From contig OY282369.1 in the NCBI GenBank assembly GCA_958295735.1, positions 1,844,161-1,908,160 of the forward strand: a stretch of DNA of 64,000 nt, in the 5' to 3' direction. The stretch is from an uncultured Candidatus Cenarchaeum sp. GTDB lineage: Archaea; Thermoproteota; Nitrososphaeria; Nitrososphaerales; Nitrosopumilaceae. Below the pieces are notes generated by a model that searched no databases, was not told the origin of the DNA, and worked only from the letters and a program-made list of their open reading frames with translations. Of this stretch, positions 52,928 through 61,128 are shown piece by piece. The position numbers and the translations under genes were made by a program. Each line of letters begins with the position of its first letter. Within the stretch, counting starts at the first letter, position 1.

Positions 52928-53721
52928 TGCCGGCAGCCGCCCCCGCCCCCCCCCGCCCGCGCGCGGGCGGCGCGGCCGTGGAGGTGATCCCGCTGGGGGC
53001 GCCGGAGGACGTGGGGCCAGGCGACAGCATAGCGGCCGCGGCGGTCGCGTCGGCCGCCCGGCGCGGGGGCGTGCGCGACGGGGACGTGCTGGTGGTCTCG
53101 CAAAAGATCGTCTCCAAGCAGGAGGGGCGCGTCGTGCGCCTGGATGCCGTCTCCCCGTCGCCGCTGGCCGCCGGGATCGCCGCCGCGTACGGGAAGGACC
53201 CCCGGGTGGTGGAGCTGGTGCTGTCCGAGGCGAGGCGCATACTGCGCATGCGGGACGGGGTCATAGTGACGGAGACGCGGGCCGGGCTGGTGTGCGCCAA
53301 CTCCGGGGTGGACGAGAGCAACGCGGGACGCGGCGGCGGGCTGGCCGTCCTCCTGCCGGAGGATCCCGACGCGTCGGCGGAAAGGCTGCGCCTCGAGGTG
53401 GAGCGGCTGTCGGGCGCGCGGATCGCGGTGGCCGTGTCCGACACGTTCGGCCGGCCCTTCCGCGCGGGGCAGGCCGACTGCGCCATCGGCGTGTCCGGGC
53501 TCGGCCCAGTGCTCGAGTACGCGGGCCGCGCCGACGCCTACGGCCGGCGGCTGCGCGTCACGGCGGTTGCCGTGGCCGACGAGCTGTGCGCCGCGGCCGA
53601 GCTGGTCAAGGGCAAGTCGTCCGGCACGCCGATGGCCCTAGTGCGCAACTACGCGTTCGAGCCGGGCCCCGGCTCGGCGCGCGGCATGCTGCGGCCGGAG
53701 GGGCAGGACCTGTTCCGGTGA
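52927..53721 (+). CDS. cofE: Coenzyme F420-0:L-glutamate ligase (CofE)
   Basis: Adds glutamate to F420-0. 264 residues with VLVVSQKIVSKQEGRVV, CANSGVDESNAG, SDTFGRPFRAGQADCAIGVS (20 residues) and VADELCAAAELVKGK, all characteristic of CofE/FbiB. The first 15 residues are Ala/Pro-rich. It is translationally coupled to the HAD phosphatase, so the two are co-expressed. Why a SerB-like protein precedes CofE is unclear; a phosphatase role near F420 metabolism is a possibility. Confidence 0.93.
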   Translation: MPAAAPAPPRPRAGGAAVEVIPLGAPEDVGPGDSIAAAAVASAARRGGVRDGDVLVVSQKIVSKQEGRVVRLDAVSPSPLAAGIAAAYGKDPRVVELVLSEARRILRMRDGVIVTETRAGLVCANSGVDESNAGRGGGLAVLLPEDPDASAERLRLEVERLSGARIAVAVSDTFGRPFRAGQADCAIGVSGLGPVLEYAGRADAYGRRLRVTAVAVADELCAAAELVKGKSSGTPMALVRNYAFEPGPGSARGMLRPEGQDLFR

Positions 53722-53817
53722 GCGGCCGGCGCCTCCCCGCGGGGCGGCGGCCGTGCCGCGGCCCGGTTCCCGGGCGCGAGAAGCCGCGGGCGCGGGACGG
53801 GCCGCGCCGCGCAGGCT

Positions 53818-53898
53818 CGGGCAGGCCGAAGCCGCGCCCGGCAGCCGCGAGCCGCTCCCCGATCCCGCGCCCGGATCGCGGCGGACCCGAACCCGCGC
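53818..53898 (-). repeat. Dispersed repeat family 1 copy
   Basis: GGCCGAAGCCGCGCCCGGCA, CGATCCCGCGCCCGGATCG and CGGCGGACCCGAACC on the plus strand (reverse orientation). It lies between cofE and the PHP gene promoter. Confidence 0.72.
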
Positions 53899-53949
53899 GC
53901 CGCGCGCGGGCAAGGGTTAATGTATGGCGCGCCGGCGCCGTGGCGATCC

Positions 53950-54867
53950 ATGGATCTGCTGCGGGCCGAACTGCACTGCCACAACTCGTTCTCCAACTTC
54001 CACGGCGCCGGGGACGACACGCCGTACGACTGCGGCGTGGGGATCGCCGAGCAGCTCGAGCGCTCCCTGCGGCTCGGCCTGGACTGCCTGTTCGTCACCA
54101 ACCACAACACGCTGGACGGCCACGCCCAGATCCTCGAGTACCAGAGGGACCACCCGCGGTACGCCGGGATACTGGTCCTCCCCGCCGAGGAGGTCACCAC
54201 GGCCGAGGGGGCCCACCTCATAGCGTACGGCCCGCACGAGGAGATAAGGCCGGGCATGACGTTCGAGGAGACGCTCGACGAGGTGCGGAGGCAGGGGGCC
54301 GTGTCCTCGGCGCCCCACCCGTTCGGCCTCCTCGATGCCCTCCGCGAGAAGGCCGGCTCGTGCGACCTGGTGGAGGTCTTCAACAGCAACAACGTGGACG
54401 TGCTGGCCAACGCCAGGGCGGCGGAGTTCGCCGCCGAGCGCGGCATCGCGGGCGTGGCCGGAAGCGACTCCCACATCCTGTCCACGCTGGGCAGGTGCAC
54501 CAACGCGGTCGAGGCGGAGGCGGGGCTGGACTCCGTGCTGGACGCGCTGCGGCGGGGCCGCGTCTCGATAGCCGCCACGGGGTACGCCACGCCGCGCGAG
54601 ACGCTGGAGCACTTTAGGTACAAGGTGGACAACTCGGCCGAGTACATATCCGACTACGTCTCGCGGGTCTATCCGCACTCGCGCGCCCTGTTCGCCGTCC
54701 TCCTGCGCATATTCGAGCGCGATCCGGACAGCTACCTGTGGATACTCCTGTACAAGATGGGGCTGGCCGCGATGAGGCGCATATCGCGCAAGGTGAACTA
54801 CGGCTCCGCCAACCCGTCGTTCATGAAGGACAGGAACCTGTACGACATGTTCAGGGCCGCCCTGTAG
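53950..54867 (+). CDS. PHP-domain metal-dependent phosphoesterase
   Basis: 305 residues. PHP metal-ligand motifs: ELHCHNSFSNFHG (H-x-H), TNHNTLDG, LPAEEVTTAEGAHL, SSAPHPFG and GVAGSDSHI. The C-terminal 70 residues (about 235-305) are an added helical region. Members hydrolyse phosphodiesters or nucleotide phosphates; the substrate is unknown. ATG 53950 (MDLLRAELHCH) is about 30 bases after a TATA-like GGTTAATG; the in-frame ATG at 53920 lies inside the promoter region. Confidence 0.85.
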   Translation: MDLLRAELHCHNSFSNFHGAGDDTPYDCGVGIAEQLERSLRLGLDCLFVTNHNTLDGHAQILEYQRDHPRYAGILVLPAEEVTTAEGAHLIAYGPHEEIRPGMTFEETLDEVRRQGAVSSAPHPFGLLDALREKAGSCDLVEVFNSNNVDVLANARAAEFAAERGIAGVAGSDSHILSTLGRCTNAVEAEAGLDSVLDALRRGRVSIAATGYATPRETLEHFRYKVDNSAEYISDYVSRVYPHSRALFAVLLRIFERDPDSYLWILLYKMGLAAMRRISRKVNYGSANPSFMKDRNLYDMFRAAL

Positions 54868-54874
54868 GCGGGGC

Positions 54875-54915
54875 GCCGCCGGGCGCGGCTTCGGCTTGGA
54901 CGCGGGTCCACGCGG
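54875..54915 (+). repeat. Partial family 1 repeat
   Basis: CGCCGGGCGCGGCTTCGGCT and TGGACGCGGGTCC, the right half of the family. Confidence 0.55.
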
Positions 54916-54960
54916 GCGCCGATCCCCACGGTATATAGGGAAGCGGCCAAGCCGCGGGCC

Positions 54961-55191
54961 GTGCCCGAGCCGGAGAAGCGCCTGGATGCCAGGGGCCTGT
55001 ACTGCCCGGAGCCCGTGTTCCGGACCAAGATCGAGGTGGAGCGCATGCAGCCGGGCCAGGTCATCACGGTGCTGGCGGACGACCCCGCCGCCGAGGACGA
55101 CATATCGAGCTGGGCGGACCGCAGCGGCCACGAGATGCTGTCCGTGAAAAGGGACGGCGGCGCGGTCGAGATGTCGATCAAAAAGAGGTAG
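54961..55191 (+). CDS. tusA: TusA/SirA-family sulfur carrier
   Basis: 76 residues. N-terminal LDARGLYCPEPVFRTKIEVE carries the CPxP motif whose cysteine holds sulfur as a persulfide. GTG 54961 is 27 bases after a TATA box (GGTATATAGG). TusA-like proteins pass sulfur to tRNA thiolation, molybdopterin or sulfur-oxidising partners; here it adjoins thioredoxin reductase, Thi4 and a rhodanese within 6 kb. It converges with trxB, 27 bases apart. Confidence 0.92.
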   Translation: MPEPEKRLDARGLYCPEPVFRTKIEVERMQPGQVITVLADDPAAEDDISSWADRSGHEMLSVKRDGGAVEMSIKKR

Positions 55192-55218
55192 CCCGCCCGC
55201 CGGGGGCGGCCGCCCCGG

Positions 55219-56259
55219 TCAGGCCCCCTTCTGCCGCCTCTCCGTGAGGTGCCTGTCGGCCTCCAGGGCCGCCATGCAGCCGTAGCCGGCCGCGGTCACG
55301 GCCTGCTTGTAGTGCCGGTCGTGGACGTCGCCGGCGGCGAACACGCCTTCCACGCTGGTCATGGCGGTCCCGTTCCGCAGCGCCACGTACCCGTCCCCGT
55401 CCGTCTCTACCTGGCCCCCGAGCATCGCCGTGTTCGGGTCGTGCCCTATCGCCACGAACACGCCCCCGACCCTCAACTCGCTCTCCTCGCCCGTCCTGGA
55501 ACTGCGCAGCGTCACCGACTCGACCCTCCCGCCCCCGCGGATCTCCTTGACCTCGCACGACATGTGCATCCTTATCTTCGCGTTGCCCCTGGCGCGCTCC
55601 TGCATCACCCTGCTGGCGCGCAGCTCGTCCCTCCTGTGCACCACGTGGACGGCCGAGGCGAACTTTGTCAGGAACGTGGCCTCCTCCATCGCCGAGTCGC
55701 CGCCGCCCACCACGGCAAGCTCGGCCCCCCTGAAGAACGGGCCGTCGCACGTGGCGCAGTACGAGACCCCCTTGCCGGCGAGCGCCTCCTCCCCGTCCAG
55801 TCCGAGCTTGCGGGGGCTGGCGCCCGTGGCTATTATGACCGCATCCGCCTCGTACTCCTCGCTGGCGGTGAGCACCTTGAACGGCCTCCTCCTCAGGTCG
55901 ACGTTGACCGCCTCCTCGTCGACGATGGAGGCCCCCGAGTTCTTCGCCTGCTCCCTCATGTCGGCCATGAGGTCGGGCCCCATGACCGCCTTCGGGAACC
56001 CCGGATAGTTCTCCACCTCGGTGGTGTTGACGAGCTGCCCGCCCGGCAGCAGGCCCGAGAGTATGAGCGTGCGGCGCCGCGCCCTGGAGCAGTACACGCC
56101 GGCCGTGTACCCCGCGGGACCGGCCCCGATTATGACCACCTCGTACGCCGTGCCTCCCCCGGCCGGCCCCGGCCGCTCGCCTCCTCCCGGCCCGCCGGCG
56201 GGATCGCCTCCGCGCCTCTCGACGAGCACCGCCCCGGACGAGGCCCCGCCCGCCATCAT
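55219..56259 (-). CDS. trxB: Thioredoxin reductase
   Basis: 346 residues, flavoprotein. FAD motif VVIIGAGPAGYTAG, redox-active CATC in VSYCATCDGPFF, NADPH motif LAVVGGGDSAMEEATFL and a second FAD motif GVFAAGDVHD. About 35 Gly/Ala-rich residues precede the FAD domain. ATG 56259 (MMAGG) is chosen because a TATA-like CTTAAATTG is about 27 bases upstream; the TTG 56283 start would be inside it. It maintains thiol redox balance and may supply electrons to sulfur-transfer reactions. Confidence 0.94.
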   Translation of the reverse strand: MMAGGASSGAVLVERRGGDPAGGPGGGERPGPAGGGTAYEVVIIGAGPAGYTAGVYCSRARRRTLILSGLLPGGQLVNTTEVENYPGFPKAVMGPDLMADMREQAKNSGASIVDEEAVNVDLRRRPFKVLTASEEYEADAVIIATGASPRKLGLDGEEALAGKGVSYCATCDGPFFRGAELAVVGGGDSAMEEATFLTKFASAVHVVHRRDELRASRVMQERARGNAKIRMHMSCEVKEIRGGGRVESVTLRSSRTGEESELRVGGVFVAIGHDPNTAMLGGQVETDGDGYVALRNGTAMTSVEGVFAAGDVHDRHYKQAVTAAGYGCMAALEADRHLTERRQKGA

Positions 56260-56412
56260 GCGCCCGCGACGGGGGCGCAACAATTTAAGTCATTTCAAGC
56301 GCGGCCCCTCCCGCCGCCCGCCCCGGCCCGGATCGGCGGGCGCGCCGCCCCGCGCCCGCGGCGGGGCGGCCCGCGGGGCCGGGAATCCGGAGCCGGCGCG
56401 GCCCCCGCCCCC

Positions 56413-57201
56413 CTAGCCGGCCCCCGCCCTCCGGAGGGCCGCGGCGTGCCGCCCGCAGAGCCGGCCGGACTCCACCTGCGCGCGCAGCAGTTCCTCCTGC
56501 CAGTGCGCGTTGTACAGCCTGCAGTCCCTGTCGCCGCAGAACGCCTCGCCCGTGGCGTAGTACGCGACGGCCTGCAGGGCGTACCCCTCGGCCGCGGCGG
56601 CCATCCTCGGGTCCCCGCGCTCCAGGTACCTCCCGGCGTACCTTTCCGCCGCGCGGCCCGCGTCCCCGCCCAGCGCCGCCGCGCCGATGAGGTCGACGTA
56701 GTACTGCCTCGGCCTGGCGGGCGCCTCGACCATCCCCGGCGCGGAGATCAGGGCCGGGTTCGACCCGATGAGCGCCCTGCCGTGGTACCGCATGTCCCCC
56801 TCGTCCTCGTAGGTGCAGGTGAGCCGGCCGGTGATCACTATGTGCAGGACGTCCCTTTCGGCCTCCGCGCGGGGGATCATCCCCGCCACCGCGCGCTGCA
56901 TCTCGAACCCGTCGTAGCACGCGGCGCCCGGCGCCCGGCCGGCCGCCCCCGCGCGGATCCCCCCGGAGATCTCCTCGTCGATCTCGCGCGGATCCGGCCT
57001 GCGCCTCCTGAACGGCCTCGCCGTGCTGCCCACCCTGCACGAGGCCAGCGCGGCGGCCTGCGCCGCCGTCATGCCCTCGAAGATGCCGCCGGACGGCGCG
57101 GCGGGGGCCCCCGTGCAGCCGCGCAGGAACGAGGCGAGCGCGCCCGCGCTCACCTCGGGGACCGCCGCATCCCCGTACACCGCCACGCGCGATATCCTCA
57201 A
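56413..57201 (-). CDS. Archaeal DUF6775-like protein
   Basis: 262 residues. Conserved-looking core: CYDGFEMQRAVAGMIP, HIVITGRLTCTYEDEGDMRY, GSNPALISAPGMVEAP, ARPRQYYVDLIGA, and a C-terminal CGDRDCRLYNAHWQEELLRA. This pattern recalls an uncharacterised archaeal family (DUF6775, by memory). TTG 57201 (reading LRISRVAVYGD) is 19 bases after the thi4 stop, so it is the second gene of that operon. Cys and His residues suggest metal binding; function unknown. Confidence 0.65.
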   Translation of the reverse strand: MRISRVAVYGDAAVPEVSAGALASFLRGCTGAPAAPSGGIFEGMTAAQAAALASCRVGSTARPFRRRRPDPREIDEEISGGIRAGAAGRAPGAACYDGFEMQRAVAGMIPRAEAERDVLHIVITGRLTCTYEDEGDMRYHGRALIGSNPALISAPGMVEAPARPRQYYVDLIGAAALGGDAGRAAERYAGRYLERGDPRMAAAAEGYALQAVAYYATGEAFCGDRDCRLYNAHWQEELLRAQVESGRLCGRHAAALRRAGAG

Positions 57202-57220
57202 GGCCGGGGGCGCCTAGGGG

Positions 57221-58042
57221 CTAGTCCCCGCCGGCGCGCAGATCCTTCATGCCGGCGGCGGCCACTTCGGCCGCCTTTTTGCCGGAGAACAGCATGGAGC
57301 CGAAGGTGGGGCCCATCCTGGCCAGCCCGTGCGTCTCGGTGACCGACATGCCGGCGGCCACCAGCCCCGGGAAGACCTCGCCGGTCATGCGGACGACGCT
57401 GTCCTCCCCGCCGTCCACGTGCATCGGGTCCATGCCCTTCCACTCGGCCAGCCCCCTGTCCGCGAGGCGCTTGACCGCCACCGAGTCGTGCCCCGAGGCG
57501 TCTATCACCATCCCCGCCTCGAGGGCGACCGGATCCACGCACGTTATGTTGCGCGGCAGCGCCGAGACGGGCATCCAGTTCACCACCACGCCCGCGACGC
57601 GCCCGCCCTTGAGCACGAGATCGTCGAACTTCGTGAGGTTGAGGAACTTGACGCCCGCATCGCACGCGCCCGCTATGAGCTTCGACACCGCGTGGGGGCC
57701 GGGCGTCAGGTACAGGCCCTCGGCCGCCTTCTTGTACGGGATGCCGAGCTCGTCCCAGACCTTCTGGGCCGGCTCCCTCACCGTGACGGGGTTCATCATG
57801 TACCCGCCCAGCCAGTAGCCCCCGCCCAGGTAGTTGTTCTGCTCCACGACGAGCACCCTGAACCCCATGAGCGCCAGCTCGCGCGAGGCCGTCAGGCCGG
57901 CGGGCCCCGCCCCCACCACGATGACGTCGGAGACGGCCCTGTCCATGAGGACGGAGTTGAACTCGGAGGCGATGGCCCTGGTGATCTCCGCCTCGCCGAC
58001 CGGCTCGAATATCCGCCCGGCCCGGCCCTCGGCCTTCTGCAT
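57221..58042 (-). CDS. thi4: Thi4-type thiazole synthase with a Cys at the sulfur-donor position
   Basis: 273 residues. FAD/NAD motif VIVVGAGPAGLTASRELALM, GGGYWLGGYMMN, VVVNWMPVSALPRNITCVDP, IDASGHDSVAVKRL, and the C-terminal GLARMGPTFGSMLFSGKKAA. In yeast Thi4 the Cys directly before MDP gives up its sulfur (single turnover); many methanogen enzymes have His there and use sulfide. This protein has Cys before VDP, suggesting the suicide type. ATG 58042 has a TATA box (GTATTAATCA) 26 bases upstream. Confidence 0.92.
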   Translation of the reverse strand: MQKAEGRAGRIFEPVGEAEITRAIASEFNSVLMDRAVSDVIVVGAGPAGLTASRELALMGFRVLVVEQNNYLGGGYWLGGYMMNPVTVREPAQKVWDELGIPYKKAAEGLYLTPGPHAVSKLIAGACDAGVKFLNLTKFDDLVLKGGRVAGVVVNWMPVSALPRNITCVDPVALEAGMVIDASGHDSVAVKRLADRGLAEWKGMDPMHVDGGEDSVVRMTGEVFPGLVAAGMSVTETHGLARMGPTFGSMLFSGKKAAEVAAAGMKDLRAGGD

Positions 58043-58082
58043 GGGCCCGCTGGCCGCCGGTCGTGATTAATACCTTGTCTTT

Positions 58083-58125
58083 CCGCGGGCGCGAATCCGG
58101 ATCGACGGAAGCGCTTCCGCGCCGG
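58083..58125 (-). repeat. Dispersed repeat family 2 copy
   Basis: CGCGGGCGCGAATCCGGATC, then GACGGAAGCGCTTCCGCGCC, lying between the divergent thi4 and siroheme reductase promoters. Confidence 0.65.
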
Positions 58126-58191
58126 CGGGCGCGCGGCCCGAACGCCGGAGCGAGACTCAAATTTATAACCGCGCGCGGCGCACCGTGCGCG

Positions 58192-60060
58192 TTGGACGAG
58201 AATCGGCCGGCCGCCGGCGGGGCGGCAGCCGCGCAGGAGGAGGCCCGCCCCCGGGATCCGCGGCCGGAGGCCGGCTGGTCGCACGCCGGGGAGGCCGACA
58301 GTTTCGCACATACCGTGAAGCTGTTCCGGCAGGGCCGGTACGACGCGGACAGCTTCAGGCGGTTCAGGCTCCAGAACGGGGCGTACGGCACGCGCATGAC
58401 GGGGGACTACGCCATGGTGCGCATAAAGATCCCCGCGGGGCGGCTCCTCCCCTCCCAGATGGAGATGGTGGCCCAGCTGAGCGAGGCATACTCGATAGGC
58501 GGCGCCCACCTCTCCACGCGCGAGAACGTCCAGCTGCACTGGGTAGTCCTGGAGGACGTCTCGGAGATAATGCGCGGGCTGGCCGAGGTGGGCCTGACCT
58601 CGCGCGAGGCGTGCGGCAACACCGTGCGCAACGTCATGTGCAGCCCCCTGTCGGGGGTGTGCGGGGAGGAGGCCTTCGATGCCACCCCGTACGCGCTGGC
58701 CACCGCCAAGTTCTTCCTGCGCAACCCCATGAACCAGAACCTACCGCGCAAGTTCAAGTTCAACTTCACGTGCTGCGAAAAGCACGGCATGGTGCGCATG
58801 GTCGACGTGGGCCTGCTCCCGCTGGCGCGCCCCGCCCCGGACGGGGGAGGGGGCTCCCAGCGCGGGTTCAAGGTCTTCCTGGGCGGCGGGCTCGGGAACA
58901 GGTCGTTCGTGGGGCACCAGCTGGAGGACTTCACTCCGGAGGAGGAACTCCTGCACACCTCGATCGCCGTCCTGCGGATATTCGACAGGCTGGGCGACCG
59001 CAAGAACATGGCCCGCAACCGCATGCGGTACATGGTGAACGAGATGGGCTGGGAAAAGTTCCGGAACCTCGTCCTCAAGGAGCGCGCCGTGGTAAAGTCC
59101 ACGCAGTCGGTCGCGGCGAGGCTGGACGTGGGCCGCGGCGGGGATCCGCCGCCGCGCCCCCCCCCGGTGCGGGTGGAGGCGGACGTGGGCGGCGGCCCGC
59201 CGGCCGGCTTCGCCAGGTGGAAGGCCGCCAACACGCTGGCCCAAAAGCAGCCGGGGTACAGCGCCGCCTTCGTCACGCTGGAGGCGGGCGACATCACCGC
59301 CGGGCAGCTCCGCTCGATGGCCGCCGCGTGCAGGGAGTTCTCGGCCGAGGCGTGCGCCCGCAACGGCTTCTCCCAGGACATGGTGGTGCGCCACGTCCGC
59401 GATGCCGACCTGCCGGCCCTGTACTCGCGGCTGCTCGGCGCGGGCCTGGCGCGGCCCGGCGCGCTCACGATGGCCTCGCCCGTCGGCTGCTCGGGGACGA
59501 CGTCGTGCAACCTGGCCCTGACCAACTCCCACCGCCTCGCCAAGGAGATACAGCGCAGGTTCCTGGAGGAGGGGCTGGACGCCGACGCCGACCTGGCCGG
59601 CGCCACGATAAAGATCAGCGGGTGCCCCAACTCGTGCGGCCAGCACGGCATAGCCACCATCGGGTTCAACGGCGGGGGCTCCAAGGCGCGGGGGCGCATG
59701 TACCCGGTGTACCAGATGTCCGTCGGCGGCCGGTTCGACGGGCAGACCGCCCTGGGAGTCAACTGCATGAGGATGCCGGCCAAGCGCGTCATCCCCGCCG
59801 TGCTCAGGGTGATAGAGCTGTTCAGGCGCGACAAGGAGGCCGCCGGCGGGGCACCGCAGGCGGGCACCCTGGCGTCGTGGGCCCACGGCGTGGCCGCGGG
59901 GACCGGCGCCGGCGCCGTGCGCACTGTGGCGGACTTGAAGAGGGAGCTGGCCCCGCTGGCCGAGCCGCCGGAGTTCGGGGACGATCCCGGATTCTATTCG
60001 GACTACGGGAGCGACGGCGGCTACCACGCGCGCACGGGCCGGGGTGAATGCGCCGCTTGA
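58192..60060 (+). CDS. Siroheme-dependent nitrite/sulfite reductase
   Basis: 622 residues, two ferredoxin-like repeats. Siroheme/4Fe-4S ligands: VGCSGTTSCNLALTNSHR (C-x5-C) and ISGCPNSCGQHGIATIG (C-x3-C). First-half landmarks: GAHLSTRENVQLHWVVLED and GNTVRNVMCSPLSGV. Ferredoxin is the likely electron donor; whether sulfite or nitrite is reduced is not settled. Nearby sulfur genes favour sulfite. TTG 58192 is 26 bases after a TATA box (TTTATAACC), a leaderless start. A Gly/Pro-rich insertion occurs near residue 315 (GRGGDPPPRPPPVRVEAD). Confidence 0.9.
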   Translation: MDENRPAAGGAAAAQEEARPRDPRPEAGWSHAGEADSFAHTVKLFRQGRYDADSFRRFRLQNGAYGTRMTGDYAMVRIKIPAGRLLPSQMEMVAQLSEAYSIGGAHLSTRENVQLHWVVLEDVSEIMRGLAEVGLTSREACGNTVRNVMCSPLSGVCGEEAFDATPYALATAKFFLRNPMNQNLPRKFKFNFTCCEKHGMVRMVDVGLLPLARPAPDGGGGSQRGFKVFLGGGLGNRSFVGHQLEDFTPEEELLHTSIAVLRIFDRLGDRKNMARNRMRYMVNEMGWEKFRNLVLKERAVVKSTQSVAARLDVGRGGDPPPRPPPVRVEADVGGGPPAGFARWKAANTLAQKQPGYSAAFVTLEAGDITAGQLRSMAAACREFSAEACARNGFSQDMVVRHVRDADLPALYSRLLGAGLARPGALTMASPVGCSGTTSCNLALTNSHRLAKEIQRRFLEEGLDADADLAGATIKISGCPNSCGQHGIATIGFNGGGSKARGRMYPVYQMSVGGRFDGQTALGVNCMRMPAKRVIPAVLRVIELFRRDKEAAGGAPQAGTLASWAHGVAAGTGAGAVRTVADLKRELAPLAEPPEFGDDPGFYSDYGSDGGYHARTGRGECAA

Positions 60061-60851
60061 GCGGCGGGCGCGTGACGATAGACGCCGACTCGCTCCGGTC
60101 GGAGGTGCGCGACTCGAGCATCAGGGTCGTGGACGTGCGCAGGGAGGACGAGTACCGCCGCGGCCACGTCCCGGGCGCGGTCAGCCTCCCCCTGGGGGGG
60201 CTGCTCTCGGACGACAGCCCCGAGGGGACCGGCCGGCTGTTCGGCTCCGTGGGCATCGACGAGCGGGTGCCGGTGGCCGTCTACGACGACACCTTCGGCG
60301 CGCTCGCATCGCGCGCGGCGTGGGCGCTGGAGCACATGGGGCACCGGCAGGTCTCGCTGCTGGACGTCACGTATTCCGGGTGGGCCTCGATGGGGATGGA
60401 CAGCGAGGAGGGGGGGCCGCCGGACGTGGCGGCGCGGCGCCCCGGGGTGGAGCCGCGCCCCGACATGGCCGCATCCGCGGAGCGCGTGGAGTCGGCGGCC
60501 GGGGGCGGCGGGGCCGTCCTGGTGGACAACAGGGAGCGCCTGAACTACCTGGACCAGCACATACCGGGCGCCGTCAGCATCCCGTACAGGATGCTCGCCT
60601 CGCCCGACCGCATACTGCTCCCCCCCGGCAGGATGCGGCGCCTGCTGGAGAACAGGGGCGTGTGGGGGAGGGATGCCATAACGTACTGCGGCAGCGTGGG
60701 GACGCTCTCGGGGCTCGCGTACTACGCGTTCCGCTCCGCGGGCATGGAGGGCGTGAGGCTGTACGCGCGCTCCTTCAAGGAGTGGAAGAGCCTGCAAAAG
60801 CCGGTGGAGAGGCAGGAGCACGCCAACTACTGGGACCTCTCCGCCGAGTGA
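60048..60851 (+). CDS. Two-domain rhodanese (thiosulfate sulfurtransferase)
   Basis: 267 residues. The first rhodanese domain (about 10-115) has VVDVRREDEYRRGHVPGAV but an Asp-Asp (VYDDTFGA) instead of the catalytic Cys loop. The second domain (about 155-260) has LVDNRERLNYLDQHIPGAVS and the active-site loop ITYCGSVGTLSGLAYYAFRS. The start overlaps the reductase gene by 13 bases, so they are co-transcribed. It probably moves sulfane sulfur; linkage to a reductase suggests sulfite/thiosulfate handling. Confidence 0.92.
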   Translation: MRRLSGGRVTIDADSLRSEVRDSSIRVVDVRREDEYRRGHVPGAVSLPLGGLLSDDSPEGTGRLFGSVGIDERVPVAVYDDTFGALASRAAWALEHMGHRQVSLLDVTYSGWASMGMDSEEGGPPDVAARRPGVEPRPDMAASAERVESAAGGGGAVLVDNRERLNYLDQHIPGAVSIPYRMLASPDRILLPPGRMRRLLENRGVWGRDAITYCGSVGTLSGLAYYAFRSAGMEGVRLYARSFKEWKSLQKPVERQEHANYWDLSAE

Positions 60852-61128
60852 GCGCGGGCCGCCCGCCCGCCCGCCGCCGCGGGCGGCGCCGCCCGGAATC
60901 CGGCGCGGGAACTCCGGGTCGCGCGGCATAAAATCGCGCGCCTGCCGGCCGCGGGCGCGAAAACGACCCCGCTGATCGGCATTCGCGCCTGAAGCTGGCA
61001 TTGCTGACCTCGTGCGTCGCGCGGCGGCGCGCCTCCCGGCCGCGGCTTTCCGCGCCGCCGGGAATCCGGCGCGGGGACCGCGGGGCCCGCCCCCCGGGGC
61101 GCCGACCGGGGCATCCGCGGCCCGCCGG
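60852..61128. repeat. Intergenic spacer with family 2 repeat
   Basis: Family 2 copy at 60951-60992 (GCGGGCGCGAAAACGACCCC, then GCTGATCGGCATTCGCGCC). CCGCGCCGCCGGGAATCCGG-type sequence occurs twice (about 60888 and 61050). No gene seen. Confidence 0.55.
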
